From Snodgrassella sp945267035 (GTDB lineage Bacteria; Pseudomonadota; Gammaproteobacteria; Burkholderiales; Neisseriaceae), in assembly GCF_026535915.1 (NCBI RefSeq), contig NZ_JAFNPF010000007.1, forward strand, positions 1 to 22,720: a stretch of DNA of 22,720 nt. The letters run 5' to 3'. Positions 1-7,660 of this stretch are shown piece after piece (position 1 is the stretch's first letter; each line of letters begins with the position of its first letter). Made by a program: the position numbers and the translations under genes. The notes beneath the pieces were generated by a model, which saw nothing but the letters and a program-made list of their open reading frames with translations, was not told where the DNA came from and searched no databases.

Positions 1-2
1 GA

Positions 3-494
3 GAACGAGTGACAACGGCGATTAATCAACTGTTATCTACAGGCATGGTGATTACTCGTGCTTATGATCATGAAAAGGAAAGTAAACAGCCGACAGTTCT
101 AAACGATCCTTGCCAGATTAGCGAAACGAAAGATACCACCAACATGACTTCCCGCCTAACCCAATTTGATAGTCGCAGCGGTGGCAAACTAGGTAGTAAC
201 GCCCCACATTTCACGCTAGGTCAAAATGATCAAACCATCCACAGCAGTTTAGCCATGAATGGGGTAGTAGGCTTAAAAATATCGGGCAATAATATCTATA
301 ATTTCCTCAATGCTGGTAAGTCTGGCATTCAAAAACCGCCTGGTGAAAAAACAACTATTGAAAATTGCTTCCGCAAAAGACCGCAAGCAAGTCTGTCTAA
401 CGGTGAGCAAATAGCATTAGAAGGGATACCGATGTGTGCCGTTAGCTTTAAAAGACTTAGCTGGCGCGAGATTAAAACCGATTTCATCAATTAA
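3..494 (+). CDS. hypothetical protein, probably 5'-truncated by the window edge
   Basis: I do not recognise this protein. The frame is open to the left edge, so this may be the C-terminal part of a longer protein. Alternatively it starts at GTG 9, whose GTGA overlaps an in-frame TGA of another frame at 10-12, as in translationally coupled genes. From GTG 9 it has 161 residues. The product is hydrophilic, rich in Ser, Thr and Asn, with no evident signal peptide, membrane segment or known motif. The C-terminal half (from about NGVVGLKISGNNIYNFLN) looks more ordered. A strong terminator follows 23 bases after the stop, which supports a real gene end here. Confidence 0.5.
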   Translation, partial: ERVTTAINQLLSTGMVITRAYDHEKESKQPTVLNDPCQISETKDTTNMTSRLTQFDSRSGGKLGSNAPHFTLGQNDQTIHSSLAMNGVVGLKISGNNIYNFLNAGKSGIQKPPGEKTTIENCFRKRPQASLSNGEQIALEGIPMCAVSFKRLSWREIKTDFIN

Positions 495-516
495 TACAGC
501 AAATAATAGCCAAGCC

Positions 517-545
517 AGGTCAGATGATTTCATCTGACCTTTTTT
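517..545 (+). terminator. Rho-independent terminator
   Basis: A perfect inverted repeat AGGTCAGATGA / TCATCTGACCT (517-527 and 530-540, tiny loop) runs into a T tract (TTTTTT). It ends the transcript of the partial gene to its left. Confidence 0.85.
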
Positions 546-840
546 AATTAATCATCGCTAATAATACCAATCTTATCATTAAATTAAATGAGATTTTTAT
601 GCTTTATAGACATTTTAATGCGGATTTAATTTAATCTCATCTGGCCTGCACCTACTTTCTTCAAATCAACTGATATCAAACAGCTGATTTTTCTAATCTG
701 ATTGGCAAAATGATGTGCAAATGGATTTTAAAAGTATAGTAAATAACGCTTTTTCAATTTATCATCCGATTAATTAAAAAAATCTTTAAATTGACTTAAG
801 CAGTTATTGTTTCTGATAAATTTACTTAGTTAAAACTAAA
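546..840. other. AT-rich intergenic stretch without a gene
   Basis: No open frame with coding character is seen on either strand. The only signal is a promoter-like pair TTGACT (791-796), 17-base spacer, TGATAA (814-819) on the + strand, which points straight into the terminator at 841-864. Confidence 0.5.
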
Positions 841-864
841 AAAAGCACTCTATAAAGTGCTTTT
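841..864 (-). terminator. terminator of pgk (bidirectional)
   Basis: Stem AAGCACT / AGTGCTT (843-849 and 856-862), loop of six, flanked by A-rich and T-rich tracts. It can act on both strands. It lies 57 bases past the pgk stop codon. Confidence 0.8.
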
Positions 865-920
865 TTCGAAATGGATGCGTTCAAATTTTTAGGGAATTAA
901 CTCTCTACCTTTTTCTTCAT

Positions 921-2096
921 TTAGGCTCGGGCAGTTAATGCGGCTACGGCAGGAAGAATTTTCCCTTCCAGAAACTCCAAAAACGCTCCACCGCCAGTAC
1001 TGATATAGTTTATTTGATCGGTTATTCCGAATTTGCTGATCGCAGCTAAAGTATCCCCACCTCCAGCAATTGAAAACGCTTCACTGTTCGCAATAGCTTT
1101 TGCCAAAGCCTCGGTTCCATGAGCAAAAGCTGGAAATTCAAATACACCTACCGGACCGTTCCAGACGATGGTTTTGGCAGACTGCATCATTTGTGCCAGT
1201 CGGCGCGCAGAATCAGGACCAATATCCAATATCATGTCGTCTTCTGCAACATCATCAACATTTTTCACTGTCGCTGGCGCATCTGCAGCAAACTGTTTCG
1301 CTACCACTACATCGGTAGGCAAAGGCACTTCCCCGCCTTTAGATTTTATTTTAGCCATAATTCGTCGAGCATCCTCTACCAGATCTGCTTCAGCCAAAGA
1401 CTGTCCAATCGGCAGACCTTGCGCCAGCAAAAAGGTATTAGCAATCCCGCCGCCGACAATTAATTGATCAACCTGATCAGCCAGACTTTCCAAAATAGTC
1501 AGTTTGGTAGAAACTTTACTGCCAGCAACGATGGCAGCCAACGGGCGTTGAGGATGCTGTAATGCCTGACCAAGCGCTTCCAATTCAGCAGTTAACAACA
1601 TACCAGCACAAGCTATTGGAGCAACTTCAGCTATAGCCGCTGTGGAAGACTCGGCACGATGTGCCGTACCAAATGCATCGTTAACATAGATGTCACCTAA
1701 AGCTGCATAAGCCTTAGCCAGATCGCGATCGTTTTGCTTTTCGCCAATATTGAGTCGCACATTAGGCAACATGGCTATTTGTCCAGCGGCTAGTTGTGGT
1801 TTGTTTTCCCGCCAATTTTCTACAACCGGCACCCTTTGACCTAATAATTCGCCCAAGCGCTCTGCAACTGGCTCTACACTATCTTCCGGCTTTGGCTCCC
1901 CTGCCTTCGGACGACCCAGATGCGTCAGTAAAATCACTGCGGCTCCCTGTTGCAAACAAAAACGGATTGAATCTAAGGAAGCGCGTATCCGCGTGTCATC
2001 GGTTATGACTCCATTGTTAATAGGCACGTTCATATCCACACGCATGACAATGGTTTTGCCAGCAACATTCTGGTCTGCCAGTTTTTTAAACAACAT
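921..2096 (-). CDS. pgk: phosphoglycerate kinase
   Basis: Cytoplasmic glycolytic/gluconeogenic enzyme that interconverts 1,3-bisphosphoglycerate plus ADP with 3-phosphoglycerate plus ATP. The 391 residues are full length for the bacterial family. Seen in the sequence: substrate motif DMNVP at 21-25, THLGRP at 58-63, the segment VNDAFGTAHRA, GSKVSTK, the glycine-rich GGGIANTFL, WNGPVGVFE and the nucleotide-binding GGGDTLAAI near the C-terminus. The ATG start has AGGAA about eight bases upstream. It stands alone between its own terminator and a divergent MAPEG gene. The sequence resembles betaproteobacterial (Neisseriaceae) Pgk. Nothing is odd about it. Confidence 0.98.
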   Translation of the reverse strand: MLFKKLADQNVAGKTIVMRVDMNVPINNGVITDDTRIRASLDSIRFCLQQGAAVILLTHLGRPKAGEPKPEDSVEPVAERLGELLGQRVPVVENWRENKPQLAAGQIAMLPNVRLNIGEKQNDRDLAKAYAALGDIYVNDAFGTAHRAESSTAAIAEVAPIACAGMLLTAELEALGQALQHPQRPLAAIVAGSKVSTKLTILESLADQVDQLIVGGGIANTFLLAQGLPIGQSLAEADLVEDARRIMAKIKSKGGEVPLPTDVVVAKQFAADAPATVKNVDDVAEDDMILDIGPDSARRLAQMMQSAKTIVWNGPVGVFEFPAFAHGTEALAKAIANSEAFSIAGGGDTLAAISKFGITDQINYISTGGGAFLEFLEGKILPAVAALTARA

Positions 2097-2329
2097 GGTA
2101 AGTTCCTGAAATCAATTAAACACTTTTAATTTCATGTTAAATCAGGGCAAGAGCCTTACAGATGAAATTTCAGTGAGGGTGATGAATTTGAAAATAAATT
2201 AAAAAATCTTTGAATTATCTTATAATTTATCCATATGGTAAAGTTGATACCTTCAATTAAACTATGATCCATCGCATATAAATTGGAAATTTTAAAGTTT
2301 TTGTTCAGTGATTTTAGCGGAGAAATGCC
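2097..2329. promoter_or_regulatory. divergent promoter region of pgk and the MAPEG gene
   Basis: 233 bases between two divergent genes, very AT-rich in the middle. A perfect TATAAT (2221-2226, + strand) is a plausible -10 for the MAPEG gene; no good -35 is found at the right spacing. No clear operator is visible. Confidence 0.4.
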
Positions 2330-2713
2330 ATGACTTTAGCTTACTGGTGTGTTGTGATAGCAATGTTTTTACCATGGATCGCGGCTTTTATGGCCAAAAA
2401 ATATGCTGGGTTTAGTGCCAAGGATAATCATCATCCCCGAGCGTTCCTTGCTCACACCGTAGGTAAAGCCGCGCGCGCTAATGCTGCTCAGCAGAATGGT
2501 TATGAAGTTTTTGCACCTTTTGCTGCAGCAGTCATGATTGCTCATTTAACCGGTAATGCCGCACAGATAACTATCAATAGCTGGAGCGTGTTATTTATTC
2601 TTAGCCGTATAGGCTATTTATATTGTTACATCCAAGACAAATCTTTTGCTCGTTCCTGTATCTGGATAGGTGGTATTTTCTGTATTCTTGCCTTATATAT
2701 AGCCGCCATCTAA
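2330..2713 (+). CDS. MAPEG family membrane protein
   Basis: Small integral inner-membrane protein of the MAPEG family (membrane-associated proteins in eicosanoid and glutathione metabolism); bacterial members are mostly uncharacterised and some bind glutathione. It has 127 residues and four hydrophobic segments (about 3-21, 58-75, 84-103, 107-126). The family signature is visible as RANAAQQNGYEVFAPF at 49-64. The ATG start has GGAGA six bases upstream. It is monocistronic and divergent from pgk. The same frame stays open for about 77 codons after its TAA stop (see findings), but without a good start. The family call is firm; the substrate is unknown. Confidence 0.88.
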   Translation: MTLAYWCVVIAMFLPWIAAFMAKKYAGFSAKDNHHPRAFLAHTVGKAARANAAQQNGYEVFAPFAAAVMIAHLTGNAAQITINSWSVLFILSRIGYLYCYIQDKSFARSCIWIGGIFCILALYIAAI

Positions 2714-3228
2714 ATATATAGGAAACAGCCAATCAATGTTCATCTAGCCCAACAAATAAAAGCACAGACACACCAACACAAAACTACTGTTTGTTATTGG
2801 TTTAATTCATCTGTAGGAGTCTGTGCATGTCTCGTCAGACAGCCACATGCCTTGGCGACCAAGTTAAATTTAAGCTTGTATTGGCAAATCATTGCCCAAT
2901 GGGCTGCCAATGTTAAACGTGCAGCCAATGCGGTGCTGGTTCGTTAATGACCATTATGCCTACGGGTGAAAACACTTCGAACATAAAGAGCTGAGGCAGC
3001 ATTGGTTAGAAAGAGCATTTTGTCTGAATGTGGCACACCTCTCAAAGACTTTATGAACAATAGTGAACATGACTACTTTAGTTACATGAATTTTCTGAAG
3101 AGCCATGCAAATACTTAATATAACTGCAGAAGAAATCTTACAGATAATAGCCGATACAGATTAGTCTTTGACGGCCGTTTTTTCCGATGTGGTCTTATAG
3201 TTGGTCATAACTATGCTATATAGATAAA
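2714..3228 (+). other. gene-free stretch with possible decayed coding sequence
   Basis: About 500 bases without an intact gene. The frame that contains the MAPEG stop stays open from 2714 to a TAA at 2945-2947 and ends in a coding-like segment (WQIIAQWAANVKRAANAVLV) but has no suitable start. In another frame a 29-codon ORF at 2827-2916 starts with ATG behind TAGGAG and is cysteine-rich (CPMGCQC). A 19-codon ORF lies at 3105-3164. I cannot assign any of these. Base composition between 2820 and 2960 is richer in GC than the surroundings, which suggests a gene remnant. Confidence 0.35.
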
Positions 3229-3260
3229 ATGGCCATATCACCCCAACGTGATACGACCAT
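3229..3260 (-). terminator. terminator of the thiolase operon
   Basis: Imperfect 13-base inverted repeat (3229-3241 and 3248-3260, two mismatched positions) followed on the - strand by TTTTATC. It lies just past the last gene of the minus-strand operon. Confidence 0.65.
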
Positions 3261-3293
3261 TTATTCATTCAATTTAAATTGAATCGAATTGCT

Positions 3294-4475
3294 TTACATC
3301 CGCTCAACAATCATGGCGATACCCTGGCCACCACCAATACAAAGCGTAGCCAATCCGAGTGATACATCCTGTGATTGCAAACCGTATAACAGACTAACCA
3401 AAATGCGGGTTCCGCTGGCACCAATTGGGTGTCCTAAAGCAATCGCACCACCATGGATATTGGTTTTATTCATATCAAAATGCAATTCACGTCCTACGCC
3501 CAAGAATTGCGCCGCAAAGGCTTCATTCGCTTCGATCAGATCAATATCTTTTAAGCTCAGATTGGCTTTTTGCAAAGCTTTCTGAGTTGCAGGAACCGGT
3601 CCCATGCCCATCAATGCTGGGCTTACCCCACCACTGGCATAGCTGCGAATTCTCGCTAATGGTTTCAGACCCAATTGTTTGGCTTTGCTTTCGGTCATCA
3701 CCACAACGGCAGCAGCGCCATCATTGATACCGGATGAGTTACCAGCAGTCACGGTACCTTCTTTGTTGAAAGCTGGTTTCAATTTAGCCAGTGCCTCTGC
3801 TGTGGTCTCAGCACGTGGGTATTCATCACGGGCAAATTCAATTTCCCCTTTACGGGTTTTAATGGTTACTGGCACGATTTCTGCATCAAACACACCATCT
3901 GCAACCGCTTTAGAAGCCAATTGTTGTGAACGCAATGCCAGTTCATCCTGTTCCTGCCGGCTAATTTGATATTTTTCGGCAATATTTTCTGCGGTAATCC
4001 CCATATGGTAATGATTGGTAGCACAAGTTAAACCGTCATGCACCATAGTATCAATAACTTGCTGATCACCCATACGATAACCCCAGCGTGCTTTGCTATC
4101 CAGCAAGTATGGTGCGCGACTCATGTTTTCCATACCGCCGGCAACAATAATTTCTGCATCACGGGCAGCAATAGCTTGCGCCGCCAAGGCTACGGTTTTC
4201 AGACCAGATCCACATACTTTATTCACGGTGTAAGCTGGAACAGAATCGGCAAGACCAGCGCTTAAAGCAGCTTGTCGAGCAGGATTTTGACCTAGGCCAG
4301 CCTGCAAAACATTACCCATGATTACTTCTTCAACCAGTGCCGCATCCACACCAGCACGTTTGATGGCTTCGGTAATCACTATTTTACCCAGATCTATCGT
4401 GCCCACACTGGCCAAAGAACCATTAAAGCTGCCGACTGGTGTACGCGCAGCACTGACAATAACAATATTTTCCAT
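3294..4475 (-). CDS. atoB: acetyl-CoA C-acetyltransferase (thiolase II)
   Basis: Thiolase that cleaves acetoacetyl-CoA with CoA to two acetyl-CoA (or the reverse condensation). From ATG 4475 it has 393 residues, the usual length. Catalytic residues are visible: nucleophile Cys88 in NKVCGSG, NEAF at 317-320, His349 in ALGHPIGASG and Cys379 in LCIGGGQG. A TTG at 4478 directly upstream is in frame, but AAGGAA (4481-4486) sits only two bases from it and five from the ATG, so ATG 4475 is preferred. It is the last gene of the operon, 30 bases after the CoA-transferase subunit B gene. With that enzyme it forms the standard acetoacetate degradation pair. The substrate could also be a longer 3-ketoacyl-CoA. 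Confidence 0.95.
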   Translation of the reverse strand: MENIVIVSAARTPVGSFNGSLASVGTIDLGKIVITEAIKRAGVDAALVEEVIMGNVLQAGLGQNPARQAALSAGLADSVPAYTVNKVCGSGLKTVALAAQAIAARDAEIIVAGGMENMSRAPYLLDSKARWGYRMGDQQVIDTMVHDGLTCATNHYHMGITAENIAEKYQISRQEQDELALRSQQLASKAVADGVFDAEIVPVTIKTRKGEIEFARDEYPRAETTAEALAKLKPAFNKEGTVTAGNSSGINDGAAAVVVMTESKAKQLGLKPLARIRSYASGGVSPALMGMGPVPATQKALQKANLSLKDIDLIEANEAFAAQFLGVGRELHFDMNKTNIHGGAIALGHPIGASGTRILVSLLYGLQSQDVSLGLATLCIGGGQGIAMIVERM

Positions 4476-4505
4476 CAAATTTCCTTAATTTTCCGCTTTG
4501 ACTTT

Positions 4506-5171
4506 TTATAAACCGCGCTGGCTGATGACCATCTGTTTGAAATCGTCCGCCACAATAAATTCGGCCTCAGTTTTAGCTTTAATGGTATCCAGATCCACCC
4601 CTGGAGCATGTTCCCGAAGCACCATTTTTCCGTCGGCAAAACCAAATACTGCTAGCTCTGTAACAATAAGATTTACTTTATGTTGTGCCGTTAATGGTAG
4701 TGTGCACTTCTTCAGAATCTTGGAATCACCATTTTTAGTGCAATGTTCCATCCCAATAATGACTTTACGTGCGCCAGTAACCAGATCCATTGCACCGCCC
4801 ATACCAGGCACCATTTTTCCTGGCACCATCCAGTTAGCCAGATTCGCTTGCTGATCAACTTCCAGTCCACCGAGCACACAGGCCGCCACGTGACCGCCAC
4901 GAATCAGAGCAAAGGAAAAAGCACTATCAAAGGTACTGCCGCCAGCAGCAATACCACACAATTGCCCGCCTGCATTGACCATATTAGGGTTCGCGTGCTC
5001 GGGATCCAATGCCGCCAGTCCGAGAAATCCATTTTCAGATTGCAATGTAATATGCACATCTTCTGGCACATAATTTGCAACTTGTGTTGGCAAACCTATG
5101 CCCAGATTCACCACATCACCATTATTAAATTCCAATGCAATTCTGCGTGCGATTAGTTCTTTTGCATTCAT
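4506..5171 (-). CDS. scoB: 3-oxoacid CoA-transferase subunit B
   Basis: Beta subunit of a class I heterodimeric CoA-transferase (SCOT/AtoDA type), which moves CoA from succinyl-CoA or acetyl-CoA to a 3-oxoacid such as acetoacetate. The catalytic glutamate is Glu46 in the SENG motif (45-48). Glycine-rich segments NLGIGLPTQVA and GGAMDLVTGA are also typical. Start choice: two in-frame ATGs lie close together (5177 and 5171); AAGGGG at 5178-5183 abuts the first and is six bases before the second, so 5171 is preferred, giving 221 residues. It follows the subunit A gene by 13 bases. AtoA is an equally good name; the exact acid cannot be read from sequence. Confidence 0.94.
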   Translation of the reverse strand: MNAKELIARRIALEFNNGDVVNLGIGLPTQVANYVPEDVHITLQSENGFLGLAALDPEHANPNMVNAGGQLCGIAAGGSTFDSAFSFALIRGGHVAACVLGGLEVDQQANLANWMVPGKMVPGMGGAMDLVTGARKVIIGMEHCTKNGDSKILKKCTLPLTAQHKVNLIVTELAVFGFADGKMVLREHAPGVDLDTIKAKTEAEFIVADDFKQMVISQRGL

Positions 5172-5184
5172 GTTCATCCCCTTA

Positions 5185-5838
5185 TCAGTCCGGATAAATA
5201 ATATAGTCAACTAACGCAGCTGGCGTCACCACATCATCCGGCTTAATTGCACCGACATCCACCACGCTGTTGGCTTCAGCAATAACGGTTTTAGCAGCCA
5301 TGGCAACAAGTGGGTTAAAGTTTTGTGCAGATAATTCGTATACCAGATTACCCATTTTGTCAGCTTTTTGCGCTAATACAATTGCTAAATCAGCATGTAA
5401 TGGCGTTTCTAACAGGTAATCACGGTCATCAACGGTTATTCTTCGTTTGCCTTCTTCTACAATTGTGCCCAAACCAGTTGGAGTTAAAATCCCACCTAAA
5501 CCAGCCCCAGCAGCACGAATTCGTTCAGCCAGTGTTCCTTGAGGAACCAGCTCAACATCAATTTCACCGGCAATCATTTTCTTACCAGTTTCAGGATTGG
5601 TACCAATGTGCGAAGTAATCAATCTTTTTACACGGTTATTGGTTATTAATGGTCCAACACCGGTATCAACAAATGCTGTGTCATTACCAATGATGGTTAA
5701 ATCCTTAATTCCTGCATCCAAAATTGCCTGCACCAGTTTAGCCGGAGTACCTATCCCCATAAATCCGCCAAACATTATTGTCATGCCATCCCAAAGATGA
5801 TTTTTCACATCCGCCAAATTAAGTTGTTTCGTGTTCAT
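5185..5838 (-). CDS. scoA: 3-oxoacid CoA-transferase subunit A
   Basis: Alpha subunit of the class I CoA-transferase, partner of the next gene. It has 217 residues, normal for the separate subunit. The CoA-binding glycine-rich segment FGGFMGIGTP (23-32), TSHIGTNPETGKKM and the GAGLGGILTPTGLGT segment are visible. The ATG start has GGGGAG three bases upstream. A 135-base gap containing a perfect hairpin separates it from the upstream AtuA-like gene, so the CoA-transferase/thiolase half of the operon may be expressed at a different level from the transporter/AtuA half. Confidence 0.94.
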   Translation of the reverse strand: MNTKQLNLADVKNHLWDGMTIMFGGFMGIGTPAKLVQAILDAGIKDLTIIGNDTAFVDTGVGPLITNNRVKRLITSHIGTNPETGKKMIAGEIDVELVPQGTLAERIRAAGAGLGGILTPTGLGTIVEEGKRRITVDDRDYLLETPLHADLAIVLAQKADKMGNLVYELSAQNFNPLVAMAAKTVIAEANSVVDVGAIKPDDVVTPAALVDYIIYPD

Positions 5839-5933
5839 AGGCTCCCCGCCCTAATCTATTGCAATGATCTGTTATCAGAATATTGTTATCTTCAATACAT
5901 AAACCGATGCATTTAATTGTTTTATTGCAAATA

Positions 5934-5959
5934 TAACGGCGTCAACATTGACGCCGTTA
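5934..5959 (-). promoter_or_regulatory. intercistronic hairpin inside the catabolic operon
   Basis: Perfect 12-base inverted repeat TAACGGCGTCAA / TTGACGCCGTTA with a two-base centre, between the AtuA-like small gene and scoA. No proper U tract follows it on the - strand (TATATTTG), so it is more likely an mRNA stability or processing element or a weak attenuator than a full terminator. It could also be a protein operator. Confidence 0.55.
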
Positions 5960-5973
5960 AGATTGGATTAAAA

Positions 5974-6276
5974 TTAATCTATATCCATATCAAGAATAGC
6001 TGCGCTTAATCCTTTGCCATGCATGTCATGTGCCAAAGTACGAGTAACCCCGCCACCCAAAGCACCATACATAATAAAGTTTAATGCGCCAATATTAGGT
6101 AATTCATACCGAACAACATCACCTGTCACAATATCGCTAAAAAATGCTTTAACTTTTTCCGCAGTGACTGCATTTTTTAATTTTTCGTAATCTTCTTCTC
6201 TATAAGCAATCAAAGAGATATTTGAGGTATTACCTTTATCACCTGTACGGGAATGTGCAATTTCACGTAACTTCAT
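5974..6276 (-). CDS. AtuA-like small protein (C-terminal AtuA-type domain as a separate gene)
   Basis: A 100-residue protein resembling the C-terminal domain found in longer AtuA-family (DUF1446-type) proteins. The N-terminus MKLREIAHSRTGDKGNTSNI and the glycine-rich segment YGALGGGVTRTL are the recognisable parts. GGAGG lies at the end of the preceding gene and the ATG follows its stop by two bases, so the two genes are almost certainly translationally coupled and their products may form one complex. No catalytic function is established that I know of. The family assignment is from memory of AtuA sequences and is moderately sure. Confidence 0.78.
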   Translation of the reverse strand: MKLREIAHSRTGDKGNTSNISLIAYREEDYEKLKNAVTAEKVKAFFSDIVTGDVVRYELPNIGALNFIMYGALGGGVTRTLAHDMHGKGLSAAILDMDID

Positions 6277-6278
6277 TA

Positions 6279-7616
6279 TTAAACCTCCAGATAATCAATA
6301 TTGGTTTTAACCAGATCGCGGGAAATATAGGTAGAGTCCATAGCCACAATTTCCTTAACAGACTTCATGGCACCACCGCCACCAGCAGGGCCATTGGTGT
6401 ATAAAGTTTCCACTTCGTTACCCACGACAGCAGCTTCAGCTTTAGTAGCGAAACGGCCGGCAACGCGGACACGAACTTCATAAGGCTGACTGTTTTGAGA
6501 CAATGTAGCACCATGTAGAGAGTTAACCCCGATCAAGTCATAGCGCACTTCTTGTGGTTTAACATTAGAAATAGCAAAACGTTCTTTCACAATTTCCAGA
6601 GCCAATTTGCCACGTTCTACAGCACCCGGACCGGCATAACTCATTTCACCTTCACCAATCCAGCCATCTTCATAGCCTACAGAGACTTTTAGAGTTTCAG
6701 GACGGGCACGACCATTGCCCCCAGTAACTGCTACGCGATTTTTGCCGTCTTGAGTGAAGGTAATATTGGTAAAGTCAGCGATCACATCAGGTGTTTTGTA
6801 TTCATCTGGACGATGAATTTCATACAGCATCTGTTCTTTACAAGTATCAGGTGTCACCATCCCACCAGATCCTTCTACCTTAGTGATGATGGCATCACCA
6901 TCTTCACTGATTTCAGCGATCGGGAAACCCAGACGAGCCAGATTTGGCACATCTCTAAAGCCCGGGTCAGCAAAATAACCACCAGTAATCTGACCTGCAC
7001 ACTCCAGTAAATGACCCAGAATGGTACCTTTACCCAAATGAGTCCAATCATTGGCCGCCCATTTAAATTCATGCATCATAATAGACAGGAATAAAGACGG
7101 ATCAGATACACGTCCAGCAATAACGATATCAGCACCATTATTCAGCGCTTCCACCATGGGTTCTGCACCGATGTAAGCATTAGCAGAAACAATTTTTTTA
7201 CCGCATTGAGAAATCGGCTGTTTCAATTCATCCAATTTAGAATCTTGAGCAATAACTTGCTCATAAACATCATCACCTTCAATAATGGCAATTTTTAGAT
7301 TTTTAGCACCAAGTGAACGCGCAATATCTGCAGTGACTTTCGCAGCGGCACGCGGATTAGCCGAACCCATATTGGTAACAATCTTAATGCCTTTTTCGAT
7401 ACAAGCAGGTAAAACCGCTTGCATACGCGCTGCCAGCAACTCGTTATAACCGGCATCAGGATTATGCTTTTTCTGACGTTGACCAATGGCAATAGTGCGC
7501 TCAGCCAAACATTCAAATACCAAGTACTGAATATTCCCTTTTTGTACTAACTCTACAGCGGGTTCAATACGATCACCACCATAACCAGCACCACAACCAA
7601 TTCTGATTTTTTTCAT
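6279..7616 (-). CDS. acyclic terpene utilisation AtuA family protein (DUF1446)
   Basis: Large AtuA/DUF1446-family protein of 445 residues. AtuA is encoded in the Pseudomonas acyclic terpene (citronellol/geranyl) gene cluster, but its biochemical role is not settled to my knowledge. Seen here: N-terminal glycine-rich GCGAGYGGDRIEPA (7-20), NMGSANPRAAA at about 82-92, and GADIVIAGRVSDPS in the middle. No signal peptide or membrane segment, so cytoplasmic. The ATG start has AAAGG eight bases upstream. It sits between a carboxylate transporter (44-base gap) and its small partner (two-base gap). Context indicates a step in breakdown of an imported organic acid before or around CoA activation; no terpene enzymes are nearby. 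Confidence 0.88.
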   Translation of the reverse strand: MKKIRIGCGAGYGGDRIEPAVELVQKGNIQYLVFECLAERTIAIGQRQKKHNPDAGYNELLAARMQAVLPACIEKGIKIVTNMGSANPRAAAKVTADIARSLGAKNLKIAIIEGDDVYEQVIAQDSKLDELKQPISQCGKKIVSANAYIGAEPMVEALNNGADIVIAGRVSDPSLFLSIMMHEFKWAANDWTHLGKGTILGHLLECAGQITGGYFADPGFRDVPNLARLGFPIAEISEDGDAIITKVEGSGGMVTPDTCKEQMLYEIHRPDEYKTPDVIADFTNITFTQDGKNRVAVTGGNGRARPETLKVSVGYEDGWIGEGEMSYAGPGAVERGKLALEIVKERFAISNVKPQEVRYDLIGVNSLHGATLSQNSQPYEVRVRVAGRFATKAEAAVVGNEVETLYTNGPAGGGGAMKSVKEIVAMDSTYISRDLVKTNIDYLEV

Positions 7617-7660
7617 AAAATATACCTTTTATTGCATTTAAAGAAAAACCTACAGCATAT

